This document shows, one piece after another, positions 7,720-18,623 of a stretch of 64,000 nucleotides of DNA. Within the stretch, counting starts at the first letter, position 1; every line of letters starts with the position of its first letter. This DNA is from Mycobacterium sp. Z3061. Its GTDB lineage: Bacteria > Actinomycetota > Actinomycetes > Mycobacteriales > Mycobacteriaceae. The stretch spans positions 992,001 to 1,056,000 of the forward strand of contig NZ_CP134062.1 in assembly GCF_031583025.1 (NCBI RefSeq), in the 5' to 3' direction. Made by a program: the position numbers and the translations under genes. The notes under the pieces were generated by a model that saw only the letters and a list, made by a program, of their open reading frames with translations, searched no databases and was not told the origin of the DNA.

Positions 7720-10635
7720 TCAGCGCTCGGCGGACAGCGCCGGCGACCTGTCGGTGACCGGCTCCTCACGGGGAAGCCGCGGGCTGCGGGCGGGACGCGA
7801 CCGCACCCGGATGGGCCACCAGAACCAGCGGCCCAGTAACGCCGCGATGGAGGGCGTCATGAATGCCCGCACGATCAGCGTGTCGAACAGCAGACCCAGG
7901 CCGATGGTGGTGCCCACCTGCCCGATCATCCGGGCGTCGCCGATGATCATGGACGCCATCGTGAAGGCGAAGACCAGGCCGGCGTTGGTCACGACCTTGC
8001 CGGTCCCACCCATCGACCGGATGATGCCGGTATTGAGGCCGGCATGTATCTCCTGTTTGAAGCGGGAGACCAGCAGCAGGTTATAGTCCGAGCCCACGGC
8101 CAGCAGCACGATCACGGACATCGCGAGCACCAGCCAGTGCAACGGGACGCCGAATATGTGCTGCCACACCAACACTGACAGGCCGAACGAGGCGCCCAGG
8201 GACAGCGCGACGGTTCCGACGATCACTGCCGCCGCCACGAACGCGCGGGTCAGGATCAGCATGATGATGAAGATCAGGCAGAGCGACGAAATGCCCGCGA
8301 TCACGAGGTCCCACTTGGCGCCTTCGGAGATGTCCTTGACGATGGCGCCCATTCCGGAGACGTAGATCTTGGAGTCTTCCAGGGGAGTGCCTTTGAGTGA
8401 TTCCTCGGCTGCCGTCTGGATCTTGCCGATGCTTGCGATGCCCTCGGCCGAGGCGGGATCACCCCGGTGCAGGATGATGAACCGCGCCGCGTGGCCGTCG
8501 GCGGACAGGAAATTGTTCATGGCGCGCTTGAAGTCGGCGTTCTTGAACACTTCCGGCGGCAGGTAGAACGAGTCGTCGTTCTTCGCGGCGTCGAACGCAT
8601 GGCCCATCGCCGTCGCGTTGTCGCTCATCTCGTCCATCTGCTGGAAGATCCCGGACATGGTGCTGTGCATGCTCAGCATCATCGTTCGCATGCTGACCAT
8701 GGTTTCGATCATGGGCGGGAAGGTTGCGATCATCTGCGGCATCAGCACGTCGAGCTGTTTGATGTCGCCCACCAGGACGTTCAGCTTCTCGTCGATCTCG
8801 TCGATGCCGTCGAGGGCGTCGAAGACCGAACGCAACGACCAGCAGGCCGGGATGTCGTAGCAGTGCTTCTCCCAATAGAAATACGAGCGGATCGGCCGCA
8901 GGAAGTCGTCGAAATTGGCGAGTTTGTCGCGTAGGTCGTTGGTGATCTGCTGCATCTCTTCGGTGTCGCCGACCATCTTGTGGGTGACTCCCACCAGCTG
9001 CGTCATCAGGCCGTACATCCGCTGCATCAGGGCGATCGTCTTGGACATCTCGTCGGCCTGCTTGAGCATGTCGTCCATGCGGTCACGCTGGTACTTCATG
9101 GTCTGCATCTGACCGGCGCTCTGCATGCTCATCTGGAACGGTATCGACGTGTGGTCCATCGTGGTGCCGTCCGGCCTGGTGATGGCCTGGACGCGGGATA
9201 TCCCCGGCACCCGGAAGATCCCCTTGGCCAGTCTGTCCAGGATCAGGAAATCAGCCGGATTCCGCATGTCGTGATCCGACTCGATCATCAGAATCTCCGG
9301 CTTCATCCGAGCCTGGGAGAAGTGCCGATCGGCGACGAGGAAGCCCTGGTTGGCCGGGATGAAGCTGGGCAGGTAGGCGCGGTCGTCGTAGCTGGGCTTG
9401 TAACCGGGCAGCGTGATCAGGCCGATCAGGGCGATCACACACGTGACGGCGAGAATCGGCAACGGCCAGCGCACCACCGCGGTACCGACCCGGCGCCAGC
9501 CCCGCACCGAAAGCACCCGCTTGGGGTCGAACACGCCGAACCGGCTGCCGACGACGAGCACCGCCGGGCCCAGCGTCAGCGCGACCAGAACCGCGACCAG
9601 CATGCCGACCGCGCAGGGAATGCCCAGCGTCTGGAAGTAGGGCATGCGGGCGAAGCCGAGACATAACGTCGCACCCGCGATCGTCAGACCGGATCCCAAA
9701 ATGACGTGCGCCGTACCGTGATACATCGTGTAGAACGCGGATTCCCGGTCCTCCCCGGCCTGTCGTGCTTCCTGATATCGGCCGATGATGAAGATGCCGT
9801 AGTCGGTTCCGGCCGCGATCGCGAGCGACGTGAGCAGGCTGACGGCGAAGGTGGACAGCCCGATCAGCTGGTTGCTCCCGAGGATGGCGACGGCGCCGCG
9901 CGCCGCGCTCAGTTCGATCCCGACGGTGACCAGCAGCAGGATCACCGTCAGCGGAGATCGGTAGATGAACATCAGCATGAACAGGATCACCAGGACCGTG
10001 GTGATCGTGATCTTGGCCATCGATCTGTCGCCGCTGTGCTGCAGGTCCGCGGCCAGTGCCGAGGCCCCGGTGACGTACGCCTTGAGACCGGGCGGAGGCG
10101 GGGTGGCGTCGACGATTTTGCGCACGGCGTCCACGGATTCGTTGGCCAGCGGTTCACCCTGGTTGCCGGCGAGGTTCAGCTGGACGGTGACGGCTTTGCC
10201 GTCGTTGCTCTGCGCGCCCGCCGCGGTGAGGGGATCGCCCCAGAAGTCCTGGATGCTCAGTACGTGCTTGTCCGCGCGCAACTTGCGGATCAGACCGTCG
10301 TAGTACCGGTGCGCCGCATCGCCGAGGGGCTGCTCGCTCTCCAGCACGATCATCGCGACGCTGTCGGTCTCCCCTTCCTTGAAGACGCGGCTGATCCGCT
10401 TCAGTGCGACGAACGACGGGGCATCCTTGGGGCTCAGCGAAACCGAGCGTTGTTGCCCGACGATCTCCAGTGACGGAACGAGCACGCTGAGCAGCACGAC
10501 GACCACCACCCAGAAGAGGATGATCGGCACCGCGAAGGCATGGATCATCCGCGGGATGAACGGGCGGTGCGGACGGGGTTCGACGACGGGGCTGTCCGGG
10601 CGGTCGTCGGCTCGGTAGTCCAAGGTGGTACTCAC
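7720..10635 (-). CDS. mmpL4: RND-family lipid/siderophore transporter MmpL4
   Basis: A protein of 971 residues (MmpL4 of M. tuberculosis is close to this), with two RND repeats: six membrane helices in each half and large periplasmic loops. The first half has [14 protein letters not shown] and the second [13 protein letters not shown]; each contains the Asp-Tyr pair that relays protons in MmpL proteins. The long periplasmic insertion around residues 450-700 is helical and Met-rich, with the hairpin Cys in [13 protein letters not shown]. MmpL4 with MmpS4 exports mycobactin and carboxymycobactin. It starts at the GTG at 10635, which forms GTGA with the mmpS stop; the pairing and gene order match Rv0450c-Rv0451c. 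Confidence 0.93.
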   Translation of the reverse strand: MSTTLDYRADDRPDSPVVEPRPHRPFIPRMIHAFAVPIILFWVVVVVLLSVLVPSLEIVGQQRSVSLSPKDAPSFVALKRISRVFKEGETDSVAMIVLESEQPLGDAAHRYYDGLIRKLRADKHVLSIQDFWGDPLTAAGAQSNDGKAVTVQLNLAGNQGEPLANESVDAVRKIVDATPPPPGLKAYVTGASALAADLQHSGDRSMAKITITTVLVILFMLMFIYRSPLTVILLLVTVGIELSAARGAVAILGSNQLIGLSTFAVSLLTSLAIAAGTDYGIFIIGRYQEARQAGEDRESAFYTMYHGTAHVILGSGLTIAGATLCLGFARMPYFQTLGIPCAVGMLVAVLVALTLGPAVLVVGSRFGVFDPKRVLSVRGWRRVGTAVVRWPLPILAVTCVIALIGLITLPGYKPSYDDRAYLPSFIPANQGFLVADRHFSQARMKPEILMIESDHDMRNPADFLILDRLAKGIFRVPGISRVQAITRPDGTTMDHTSIPFQMSMQSAGQMQTMKYQRDRMDDMLKQADEMSKTIALMQRMYGLMTQLVGVTHKMVGDTEEMQQITNDLRDKLANFDDFLRPIRSYFYWEKHCYDIPACWSLRSVFDALDGIDEIDEKLNVLVGDIKQLDVLMPQMIATFPPMIETMVSMRTMMLSMHSTMSGIFQQMDEMSDNATAMGHAFDAAKNDDSFYLPPEVFKNADFKRAMNNFLSADGHAARFIILHRGDPASAEGIASIGKIQTAAEESLKGTPLEDSKIYVSGMGAIVKDISEGAKWDLVIAGISSLCLIFIIMLILTRAFVAAAVIVGTVALSLGASFGLSVLVWQHIFGVPLHWLVLAMSVIVLLAVGSDYNLLLVSRFKQEIHAGLNTGIIRSMGGTGKVVTNAGLVFAFTMASMIIGDARMIGQVGTTIGLGLLFDTLIVRAFMTPSIAALLGRWFWWPIRVRSRPARSPRLPREEPVTDRSPALSAER

Positions 10636-11054
10636 GCGGACTTGACCAGACAGAAGGTAAAGGCGTTGACCTCGTTGGAGACTCGCTCCGATTTGACTAC
10701 GTCGTCGATCAGGATGCGGCAACCGATGCTGTCGCTGTCACCCTGGGCCATCAGGTTGCCCACCATTGCCGCCTTGTTCGTGCTGATGTGCAGCGACCAG
10801 GGCAGCCGCGCGTTGTCCACGCGCTGCGGGTCGGCGTTGACGTCGAAATAACTGATGTCGGCCACCGTGCCTGCCGGGCCGAACACCTCGTAGGTGATTC
10901 GCTTGGGGTTGAACGGCTCTGGGTTCTTCAGGTTGCTGTCCGCGTACGATGCCCGCTTCTCCGAGCCGAAATAACCGTGGACCCGGTTCACGATGAACGC
11001 GCCGGTGACCAACACCGCCACAATGACGAGTGGGATCCACACGCGCGACAGCAC
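10632..11054 (-). CDS. mmpS4: MmpS4 accessory protein for MmpL4
   Basis: A protein of 140 residues, exactly the length of M. tuberculosis MmpS4. It has an N-terminal membrane anchor ([20 protein letters not shown]) and a periplasmic beta-sandwich domain whose text is nearly that of MmpS4: [43 protein letters not shown] and the end FTFCLVKSA. It assembles with MmpL4 to export siderophores. GTG start at 11054, coupled to mmpL4. The upstream region, shared with the divergent TetR gene, carries an IdeR-like iron box (separate entry), so repression by iron is likely. Confidence 0.95.
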   Translation of the reverse strand: MLSRVWIPLVIVAVLVTGAFIVNRVHGYFGSEKRASYADSNLKNPEPFNPKRITYEVFGPAGTVADISYFDVNADPQRVDNARLPWSLHISTNKAAMVGNLMAQGDSDSIGCRILIDDVVKSERVSNEVNAFTFCLVKSA

Positions 11055-11177
11055 CTTGAAAATCTCAGGTCCCTTTCACCGTTGGGCATCGCTCAGGTCG
11101 GACGATACCCGCCCTAGGAGACGCTTGCGTCTTCATTCGACCGGCCGCACTGCGCAGATCGGGCAGCGCGCCGCGAA

Positions 11178-11196
11178 CACAATTAGCCTTACCTAA
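11178..11196 (-). promoter_or_regulatory. Candidate IdeR iron box upstream of mmpS4
   Basis: The 19 bases CACAATTAGCCTTACCTAA match the mycobacterial IdeR consensus TTAGGTTAGCCTAACCTAA at 13 of 19 positions. The right half (AGCCTtACCTAA) is matched except for one base, and the left half is degenerate. It sits about 125 bases upstream of the mmpS4 start, inside the divergent region with the TetR gene, so it could act on either. The M. tuberculosis mmpS4-mmpL4 operon is known to respond to iron through IdeR. Confidence 0.65.
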
Positions 11197-11265
11197 GTAA
11201 AACACGGAGGCGTCTGGTCCCAGGTGGGCTCCTTCCGTTAGAGCGCCGATTCTAAGGCATATTGC

Positions 11266-11991
11266 GTGCGTAAAGTTCCGGATTCCGCGCGCAAATCACG
11301 TCATGTGCGTTATCCTCAGCCGGTGGCGCAACTCAGTTTCCGGCGCGCCCGAACCGAGGAGAACAAACGCCAGCGAGCCGCGGCCCTCGTGGAAGCCGCG
11401 CGCTCACTCGCGTCGGAAAGCGGTGTCGCGTCAGTGACATTGACCGCGGTGGCCAGTCGCGCGGGAATCCATTACTCGGCCGTGCGCCGATACTTCACCT
11501 CCCACAAAGAGGTGCTGCTGCACCTGTCCGCCGAGGGCTGGCAGCGGTGGTCGGACACCGTGTGCGCTCAACTCGGGGAGCCCGGTCCGATGTCGCCGGC
11601 GCGGGTCGCCGAGACGCTGGCCAACGGGCTGGCGGCCGATCCACTGTTCTGCGACCTGCTCGCCAACCTGCACCTGCACCTCGAGCACGAGGTCGACGTC
11701 GAGCGCGTCATTGAGATCAGGCGGACTATTTCCGCCGCCGCCATCGCCCTGGCCGGCGCCATCGAGCGGAGCTTGCCGGAGCTCGGCCGCTCCGGCGCGT
11801 TCGACATGCTGATCGCCGCCTACTCCCTGGCGGCTGCCTTCTGGCAGATCGCCAACCCTCCGGAGCGGATCTCCGATGTGTACCAGGAGGAGCCGGAAGT
11901 GCTGCCGCCCGAATGGAATATCGACTTTCCGTCCGCGCTCACCCGGGTGCTCACCGCCACCTGCATCGGCTCGCTTGCGGGGTCCCGATGA
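11266..11991 (+). CDS. TetR-family regulator divergent from mmpS4-mmpL4 (Rv0452 homologue)
   Basis: A protein of 241 residues from the GTG at 11266. The TetR helix-turn-helix is plain at about residues 35-85: RQRAAALVEAARSLASESGV, then TLTAVASRAGIHYSAVRRYF with HKEVLLHL. The C-terminal part is an all-helical ligand domain (LFCDLLANLHLHLEHEVD). It probably represses one or both flanking mmpS-mmpL pairs, as it lies between them. An internal GTG at 11323 (VAQLSFRRARTEE) is preceded by a TATCCT element 7 bases upstream, so a leaderless start there, 19 codons shorter, is also possible. Confidence 0.88.
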   Translation: MRKVPDSARKSRHVRYPQPVAQLSFRRARTEENKRQRAAALVEAARSLASESGVASVTLTAVASRAGIHYSAVRRYFTSHKEVLLHLSAEGWQRWSDTVCAQLGEPGPMSPARVAETLANGLAADPLFCDLLANLHLHLEHEVDVERVIEIRRTISAAAIALAGAIERSLPELGRSGAFDMLIAAYSLAAAFWQIANPPERISDVYQEEPEVLPPEWNIDFPSALTRVLTATCIGSLAGSR

Positions 11992-12060
11992 ACACGTCGG
12001 CGAAGCTCTTGATGCACAAGGTCTTTGCGCACCACGCCGAGATTTCCTACGGTTTGTCCA

Positions 12061-12079
12061 TTAGGTTAGAAAGACTAAG
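12061..12079 (+). promoter_or_regulatory. Partial IdeR-like box immediately upstream of the second mmpS
   Basis: TTAGGTTAG at 12061-12069 is a perfect IdeR half-site; the other half (AGACTAAG region) is degraded, giving 12 of 19 consensus matches. It ends only about 5 bases before the ATG at 12085, so a bound regulator would block the start region of the message or of transcription. An imperfect purine stretch (AGAAAG) in its centre could double as the ribosome-binding site. Confidence 0.45.
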
Positions 12080-12084
12080 TGCCC

Positions 12085-12642
12085 ATGACGACGACTGAGC
12101 CAAGGACCGAGCCGTTGACGACCCCGGACTCTGCTGGCGGAGAAGGCAGTACAAGGACTCAGCAACGGGGCAAGCGGGGCGGTCTGAGGAGCCTCGTGAC
12201 CCGGTTCTGGCTCATCCTCACCGTGCTGGCCGTCGTCGCGGTGGCGGGGTTCGCGGTTCACCGGCTGCACGACATCTTCGGTGTTCACAGCGGTTCGTTC
12301 GGCGGCGGCTCATCCGGTGATGTCATCGATCAGTTCAACCCGAAGACCATCACACTCGAGGTCTGGGGGTCCCCGGGCAGCACGGCGACCATCAGTTATC
12401 TCGATGAGAACTCGCACCCCCAGCAGGCTCTCAACGTGCCCCTACCGTGGAAGACGGAATTGAAGTCAACGAAGCCCGGTATCCCGGCCAATCTGATGGC
12501 GCAGGGAAACGGCAGCTGGATCGCCTGCCGCTTCCTCGTCAACAACAACGACGGGAAAGGTGACGTCATCAAGGCGCCGAATCAGTCGCCCCCCAACGAG
12601 ACGGTGAACGCGTTCGTCTACTGCCTGGACAAGTCCGCATGA
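12085..12642 (+). CDS. Second MmpS-family membrane protein
   Basis: A protein of 185 residues (187 if the in-frame GTG at 12079 is used). It has a longer cytoplasmic leader than MmpS4 (about 40 residues, Thr/Gly-rich, ending [11 protein letters not shown]), a membrane anchor ([19 protein letters not shown]), then the MmpS domain: [45 protein letters not shown], and the C-terminus [13 protein letters not shown] Gly/Ser linker ([12 protein letters not shown]) follows the anchor. It is a paralogue of MmpS4 in the same locus. Its stop overlaps the next mmpL start (ATGA), so it must be the partner of that transporter. Confidence 0.9.
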   Translation: MTTTEPRTEPLTTPDSAGGEGSTRTQQRGKRGGLRSLVTRFWLILTVLAVVAVAGFAVHRLHDIFGVHSGSFGGGSSGDVIDQFNPKTITLEVWGSPGSTATISYLDENSHPQQALNVPLPWKTELKSTKPGIPANLMAQGNGSWIACRFLVNNNDGKGDVIKAPNQSPPNETVNAFVYCLDKSA

Positions 12643-15599
12643 GTCAGACCACCGAGGCTAATTCGGCCCCGCCGCCGGTCTCGCAGCCGCTGATCCCGCC
12701 GTTCCTGCCGCGGATGATCCATCGGCTGGCACTGCCCATCGTGCTGGTGTGGCTGGGCATCGTGGTGGTGACCAATACCGCTGCGCCGCAGCTGGAGGCC
12801 GTCGCCAAGAACCATTCGGTATCGCAGAGCCCCACCGATGCGCCGTCGTTCCAGTCGATGATGCGGGTCGGAAAGACGTTCAAGGAGTTCGACTCCGACA
12901 GCTCGGCAATGATCGTGCTGGAGGGTGACAAGCCGCTCGGAGCCGAGGCGCACCGCTACTACGACGAGATCGTCAGGCGGATAGAGCAGGACAAGAAACA
13001 CGTCCAGCACGTGCAGGACTTCTGGAGCGATCCGTTGACCGCCGCGGGGTCCCAGAGCCACGACCAGAAGGCCGCCTACGTCCAGGTCTACCTCGCCGGC
13101 AACATGGGTGGGGGCCTGTCCGCCGAGTCCGCCGACGCCGTACGCAAGATCGTCGACTCGGTGCCGGCCCCGCAGGGGATCAAGGCGTACGTCACCGGCG
13201 CGGGTCCGTTGTTCGCCGACCAGTCCCACGCCGGCGAGAAAGGTGTCGCCATAGTCACCCTGGTCACGATCCTGGTGATTTTCGTGATGCTGCTCGTCGT
13301 CTATCGCTCGCTCGTCACCGTCCTGGCCGTGTTGTTCATGGTCTTTGTCGAACTGTTGGCGGCCCGGGGCGTCGTTGCCCTGCTGGCCAACTACGAGATC
13401 ATCGGACTGTCCACCTTCGCCAACAATTTGTTGGTGTTGATGGCGATCGCCGCCGGAACGGACTACGCGATCTTCGTGGTCGGCCGCTACCACGAGGCCC
13501 GCGGCTTGGGAGAGACTCGCGAACAGGCCTTCTACACGATGTTCCACAGCACCGCGCATGTCGTGCTCGGGTCGGGACTGACCATCGCCGGCGCGATGTA
13601 CTGCCTGAGCTTCTGCCGATTGCCGTATTTCGAGTCCTTGGGCGCACCCTGCGCCATCGGCATGTTGGTAGCCGTGCTCGCGGCGTTGACCCTGGGCCCT
13701 GCGGTGCTGACCGTGGCGTCGTTCTTCAAACTCCTGGATCCGAAGCGAAAGCTGCAGACCCGGGGCTGGCGCCGGATCGGCACCGCGATCGTCCGTTGGC
13801 CCGCACCGGTTTTCGCGGTCACGATCGCGGTTGCCCTGGTCGGTCTGATCGCCCTGCCCGGCTATAAGACGGACTACGACACCCGTCACTTCCTGCCCGA
13901 GGACACCCCCGCCAACATCGGTTACGCGGCTGCCGACCGGCACTTCAACCAGGCTCGGCTCAATCCTGAGCTGTTGATGATCGAGACCGATCACGACCTG
14001 CGCAACTCGGCCGACTTCCTCGTCCTCGACAAGGTCGCCAAGGCGGTCTTCCACATCCCCGGTATCGGTCGGGTGCAGACCATCACCCGGCCATTGGGCA
14101 CACCGCTCGACCACAGCACCCTCGGTTTTCAGATGGGCGCCCAGGCCGCGGGCCGCATTCAGACTCAGCACTTTCAGGACGAGCAGGCCAAAAATCTGCT
14201 GAACCAGGCAGACGAGTTGCGCAAGACGATGGCCACGCTGCATGAGCAGATGCAGGTCACCCAGGACCTCAGCAACACGACGCACGAGACCACGAAACTC
14301 ACCAAAGAAACGGTGAAGATCACCGAGGCACTGCGCGACGACATCGCCACCTTCGACGACTTCTTCCGGCCGATTCGCAGCTATTTCTATTGGGAGAAGC
14401 ACTGTTACGACATCCCGGTCTGCTGGGCCCTAAGGTCGATCTTCAATGCGCTCGATGGAATCGACCAGGTGGCGCAGAACATCCTGGCCCTCAGCCAGAA
14501 CCTGGACAGGCTGGACGAGATTCAGCCCAAGCTCGTCGCGTTGATCCCACCGCAGATCGAGAGCCAGCAGCGCAATCTCGACACCATCATGTCGAACTAT
14601 GCGACCACCATGGGTCTCAACGACCAGGCCAGGGCGCAGGCCGATAACGCCACCGCACAAGGAGATGCGTTCGACAGAGCGAAGAACGACGACACGTTCT
14701 ACCTGCCGCCGGAAGCCTTCCAGAGCCCGGACTTCGCGCGGGGTCTCAAACAGTTCATCTCGCCGGACGGGCACGCTGTCCGGTTGATCATCTCGCACGA
14801 AGGCGACCCGGCGAGTCCTGAAGGCATCAACCTCATCGAACCGATCAAGCGGGCCGTGCACGAGGCGATCAAGGGCACGCCCTGGGAGGGAGCCAAGGTC
14901 TACCTCGGCGGTACCGCCGCGACGTACAAGGACATGCACGACGGCTCGAACATCGATCTGTTGATCGCCGGAATATCCGCTGCCACATTGATTTTCATCA
15001 TCATGCTGGTGATCACCCGAAGTGTCGTGGCGGCCGTCGTAATCGTCGGCACGGTGCTGTTGTCGCTGGGCGCCTCCTTCGGGCTCTCCGTGCTCCTATG
15101 GCAGTACATCCTGGGCATGAAGTTGCACTGGATGGTGCTGGCGATGGCGATCATCCTGCTATTGGCCGTCGGCTCGGATTACAACCTGTTGTTGATCTCG
15201 CGGTTCAAGGAGGAGATCCATGCGGGTCTCAAGACGGGTACGATCCGCGCGATGGCGGGTTCGGGCTCGGTGGTGACCGCCGCAGGCCTGGTGTTCGCCG
15301 CAACCATGGGCACGTTTGCCTTCAGCCCGTTGAAAGTCATGGCCCAGGTGGGAACGACGATCGCGCTGGGTCTGCTCTTCGACACGTTGATCGTTCGGTC
15401 ATTCATGACACCGTCGTTGGCCACCTTGCTCGGGCGCTGGTTCTGGTGGCCGCAGCACGTGCGCCCGCGGCCGGCCAGCAGCATGCTGCGGCCGTTCGGG
15501 CCGCGCCCGGCGGTACGTGCGCTGTTGGGGGAGGAGCACGCCGACGGCGTCGACGCGGCGAACTCGGATCGGTCCCCGGCGACGCAGCCGCACTACTGA
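12639..15599 (+). CDS. Second MmpL-family RND transporter
   Basis: A protein of 986 residues with the same layout as MmpL4 in this window. It has an N-terminal helix ([19 protein letters not shown]), [15 protein letters not shown] and [13 protein letters not shown] proton-relay motifs in the two halves, and the periplasmic helical insertion with the equivalent disulfide loop [13 protein letters not shown]. Many blocks match MmpL4 closely, so this is a MmpL4/MmpL5-type paralogue, probably from local duplication. The substrate is likely a siderophore or related lipid; this rests on context and family. The C-terminal cytoplasmic tail after the last helix is Arg/Pro-rich. Confidence 0.92.
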   Translation: MSQTTEANSAPPPVSQPLIPPFLPRMIHRLALPIVLVWLGIVVVTNTAAPQLEAVAKNHSVSQSPTDAPSFQSMMRVGKTFKEFDSDSSAMIVLEGDKPLGAEAHRYYDEIVRRIEQDKKHVQHVQDFWSDPLTAAGSQSHDQKAAYVQVYLAGNMGGGLSAESADAVRKIVDSVPAPQGIKAYVTGAGPLFADQSHAGEKGVAIVTLVTILVIFVMLLVVYRSLVTVLAVLFMVFVELLAARGVVALLANYEIIGLSTFANNLLVLMAIAAGTDYAIFVVGRYHEARGLGETREQAFYTMFHSTAHVVLGSGLTIAGAMYCLSFCRLPYFESLGAPCAIGMLVAVLAALTLGPAVLTVASFFKLLDPKRKLQTRGWRRIGTAIVRWPAPVFAVTIAVALVGLIALPGYKTDYDTRHFLPEDTPANIGYAAADRHFNQARLNPELLMIETDHDLRNSADFLVLDKVAKAVFHIPGIGRVQTITRPLGTPLDHSTLGFQMGAQAAGRIQTQHFQDEQAKNLLNQADELRKTMATLHEQMQVTQDLSNTTHETTKLTKETVKITEALRDDIATFDDFFRPIRSYFYWEKHCYDIPVCWALRSIFNALDGIDQVAQNILALSQNLDRLDEIQPKLVALIPPQIESQQRNLDTIMSNYATTMGLNDQARAQADNATAQGDAFDRAKNDDTFYLPPEAFQSPDFARGLKQFISPDGHAVRLIISHEGDPASPEGINLIEPIKRAVHEAIKGTPWEGAKVYLGGTAATYKDMHDGSNIDLLIAGISAATLIFIIMLVITRSVVAAVVIVGTVLLSLGASFGLSVLLWQYILGMKLHWMVLAMAIILLLAVGSDYNLLLISRFKEEIHAGLKTGTIRAMAGSGSVVTAAGLVFAATMGTFAFSPLKVMAQVGTTIALGLLFDTLIVRSFMTPSLATLLGRWFWWPQHVRPRPASSMLRPFGPRPAVRALLGEEHADGVDAANSDRSPATQPHY

Positions 15600-15606
15600 G
15601 TGGGCG

Positions 15607-15930
15607 TCAGAGCGCGACCACGTCGCGCATGATGTCGCTCAACTCCGACACCGGGGCGCCGCACGTCAGGCAGTAGGAGCCCGATGAGCGTCTGAGCTGG
15701 CCCACCTGCACCAGGATCTCGGCCTCGGCGCGCCACAGGCAGGCGATGCAGACGATCTCGACGATGTTGCCGAACGGGTCGACGTGGGAATGATTGCATT
15801 CATCGACCGCGTGCCGATGAACGATGTGAGTTGCCCGGTTGGTGCAGCCGGCTTCGAACTGGCAGGTGATCGTCTGCCAGTCCAGGGCCGCGAGCGTGCC
15901 AGGGATGCCGTTGCCAGTGGTTTGGCTCAT
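15607..15930 (-). CDS. Small Cys-rich hypothetical protein, zinc-ribbon-like
   Basis: A protein of 107 residues starting MSQTTGNGIPGTL. It carries several paired cysteines: CQFEAGC, CIAC and CLTC, with His residues in HIVHRHAVDECNHSH. That spacing suggests one or two bound metal ions, as in zinc-ribbon proteins. I recognise no family or enzyme activity. It is convergent with the second mmpL (7 bases between stops). An alternative upstream start would extend it 36 residues, but the extension has no conserved look. Confidence 0.7.
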   Translation of the reverse strand: MSQTTGNGIPGTLAALDWQTITCQFEAGCTNRATHIVHRHAVDECNHSHVDPFGNIVEIVCIACLWRAEAEILVQVGQLRRSSGSYCLTCGAPVSELSDIMRDVVAL

Positions 15931-16238
15931 GCGATGTCCTCCAGCTTCCGGAACGCAGTCGCACCCATCCCTCGGAGCTCGAGCGGATGATTGGCTGGCC
16001 GGAGGTCCATTATGGGTTCGTTTGACCCACCGCGGCAAGGGCCCGGGCGATGTATTTATGTCCCGTCCGCCAGTTGCGGTCCCCCGACGAAACCGTACTT
16101 TGAGTGCTAACTAGCACTATTCCGCAGTTCATGGGGTCGGGGCTATCCCCCGAACGGCCTCCGGAAGGATGAAATTTCTGTCCGCCAATCGGGGGACAGA
16201 AACAGAAAAATCTGCTAACGGTCGTCGGTGGACGGGTT
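15931..16238. other. Intergenic region, about 308 bases, with one palindrome
   Basis: No convincing gene is present between the Cys-rich gene (start 15930) and the small secreted protein (stop 16239). The only clear structure is the perfect 16-base inverted repeat at 16103-16118. An A-rich patch (gacagaaacagaaaaa, near 16195-16210) stands out from the GC-rich background. The region probably holds the promoter of the 107-residue gene, read to the left. Confidence 0.6.
16103..16118. repeat. Inverted repeat AGTGCTA-AC-TAGCACT, possible operator
   Basis: AGTGCTAACTAGCACT is a perfect 7-base inverted repeat with a 2-base centre. With the preceding G it contains GAGTGCTAA, one arm of the HrcA/CIRCE element, but the second arm follows directly instead of after nine bases, so it is not a CIRCE box. 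It lies 173 bases upstream of the 107-residue Cys-rich gene. A related arrangement precedes the XRE regulator gene near 35937-35969. Confidence 0.5.
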
Positions 16239-16481
16239 CTAGGGCTGGTTGACGCAGAACGCCACACACAGCGCCGAGACGGGGATGGAAACCCATTGCA
16301 GTTGACCGTCCGCCTGGCGCTCGCAGTAGATCGGGCCGGGCTTCCCCCAGACTTTCGCGCCCTCCGGCGAGCATTGCTTGCCGAGATCGGTGTCGGCGTG
16401 CGCCGGGCCACTTCCAAGGGCGACCGCCAACGGAGCGGCGGCCGTCATGATCACGGCGGCGACGAACTTCCGTGCGCGCAT
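16239..16481 (-). CDS. Small secreted protein, function unknown
   Basis: A protein of 80 residues with a clear Sec signal: basic start MRARKF, hydrophobic VAAVIMTAAAPLAVAL, and a cleavage-like AHA-DT near residue 30. The mature part has only about 50 residues and four Cys (KQCSPEG, IYCERQ, ALCVAFCVN), enough for two disulfides. Its stop follows the signal of an exported, disulfide-stabilised peptide. It lies 7 bases downstream of the Rv0455c homologue and may be cotranscribed with it. I recognise no family. Confidence 0.75.
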   Translation of the reverse strand: MRARKFVAAVIMTAAAPLAVALGSGPAHADTDLGKQCSPEGAKVWGKPGPIYCERQADGQLQWVSIPVSALCVAFCVNQP

Positions 16482-16488
16482 GGTGCCC

Positions 16489-17918
<1,430 letters not shown>

Positions 17919-17950
17919 GAAGAGAAGCGAAGCCGCGCCGAATTATGGTG

Positions 17951-18571
17951 TCAAGCCTGTTGGCGACGTCTCATTGCCAGCCCCGCCAGCACGGCGAAGG
18001 CGACGGCTGCGCACGTGGCCAGCAGGTATATGCCGTACCGCTGGAATGCGGCGTAGAGCGACGCGATGTGATTCCCGGCCAGATACCCCGCGAAAACCCA
18101 GACCGACACCCACACCGCGGAACCCAGCGCGTTGTAGGCGAGGTAACGGCGCCAATCCATCCGAGCCAGCCCCGCTGCTATGCCGCTGGCCTGCCGCAGT
18201 CCGTCGATGAAGCGCCCGATCGAGACCACGAGGTGGCCGCGCCTGGCGAAGAAGCGTTCGGTTTTCGCCAGCCGCTCCCGGTTGAGGAACACATACGGAC
18301 CGAACCGCAGGACCAGACCGCGACCGCCGTAGCGGCCGATGGCGTAGCCGGCGTTGTCGCCGCCCACCGCCGCCAACAGCCCGACGATCAGCACTGGGAG
18401 CAGCGTCAAGTGTCCGCTGGCCGCATAGATTCCGCCCGCGATCAAGATCAGCTGACCGGGCAGGGGTATTCCCACCCCTTCCAGTCCCACCAGGGCCACG
18501 ATCGCCGCGTACCCGTACCGGTCGAGGGTGGGGGCAAGCGTGTCGAAGATTCCCGGCAGTTGCGCGGACAT
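17951..18571 (-). CDS. DedA-family (VTT-domain) membrane protein
   Basis: A protein of 206 residues with the DedA pattern: an N-terminal re-entrant segment EGVGIPLPGQLILIAGG, then VGGDNAGYAIGRYGGRG, FFARRGHLVVSIGRFIDGLRQ and SGIAAGLARMDWRRYL, followed by two C-terminal helices and a basic end (MRRRQQA). DedA proteins flip phospholipids or polyprenyl-phosphate carriers in the inner membrane. The usual GRFxPG segment reads GRFIDG here. The gene is read between echA2 and the prolyl-oligopeptidase; from memory, M. tuberculosis carries the mazEF1 module at this site instead. Confidence 0.9.
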   Translation of the reverse strand: MSAQLPGIFDTLAPTLDRYGYAAIVALVGLEGVGIPLPGQLILIAGGIYAASGHLTLLPVLIVGLLAAVGGDNAGYAIGRYGGRGLVLRFGPYVFLNRERLAKTERFFARRGHLVVSIGRFIDGLRQASGIAAGLARMDWRRYLAYNALGSAVWVSVWVFAGYLAGNHIASLYAAFQRYGIYLLATCAAVAFAVLAGLAMRRRQQA

Positions 18572-18623
18572 GGGTTCCAGGGTGCCCGATGCTGCTCGCA
18601 GCTAGACGTTGTAACCGTCACAG

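Noticed and set aside
12618-14402. Long minus-strand open frame opposite the second mmpL
   Set aside because: It is an antisense shadow of a GC-rich coding sequence; the plus strand has clear MmpL motifs and the shadow has none.
16101-16119. CIRCE heat-shock element
   Set aside because: The two arms are adjacent, not separated by nine bases, and no groEL, dnaK or hrcA gene lies near; only half of the consensus is present.
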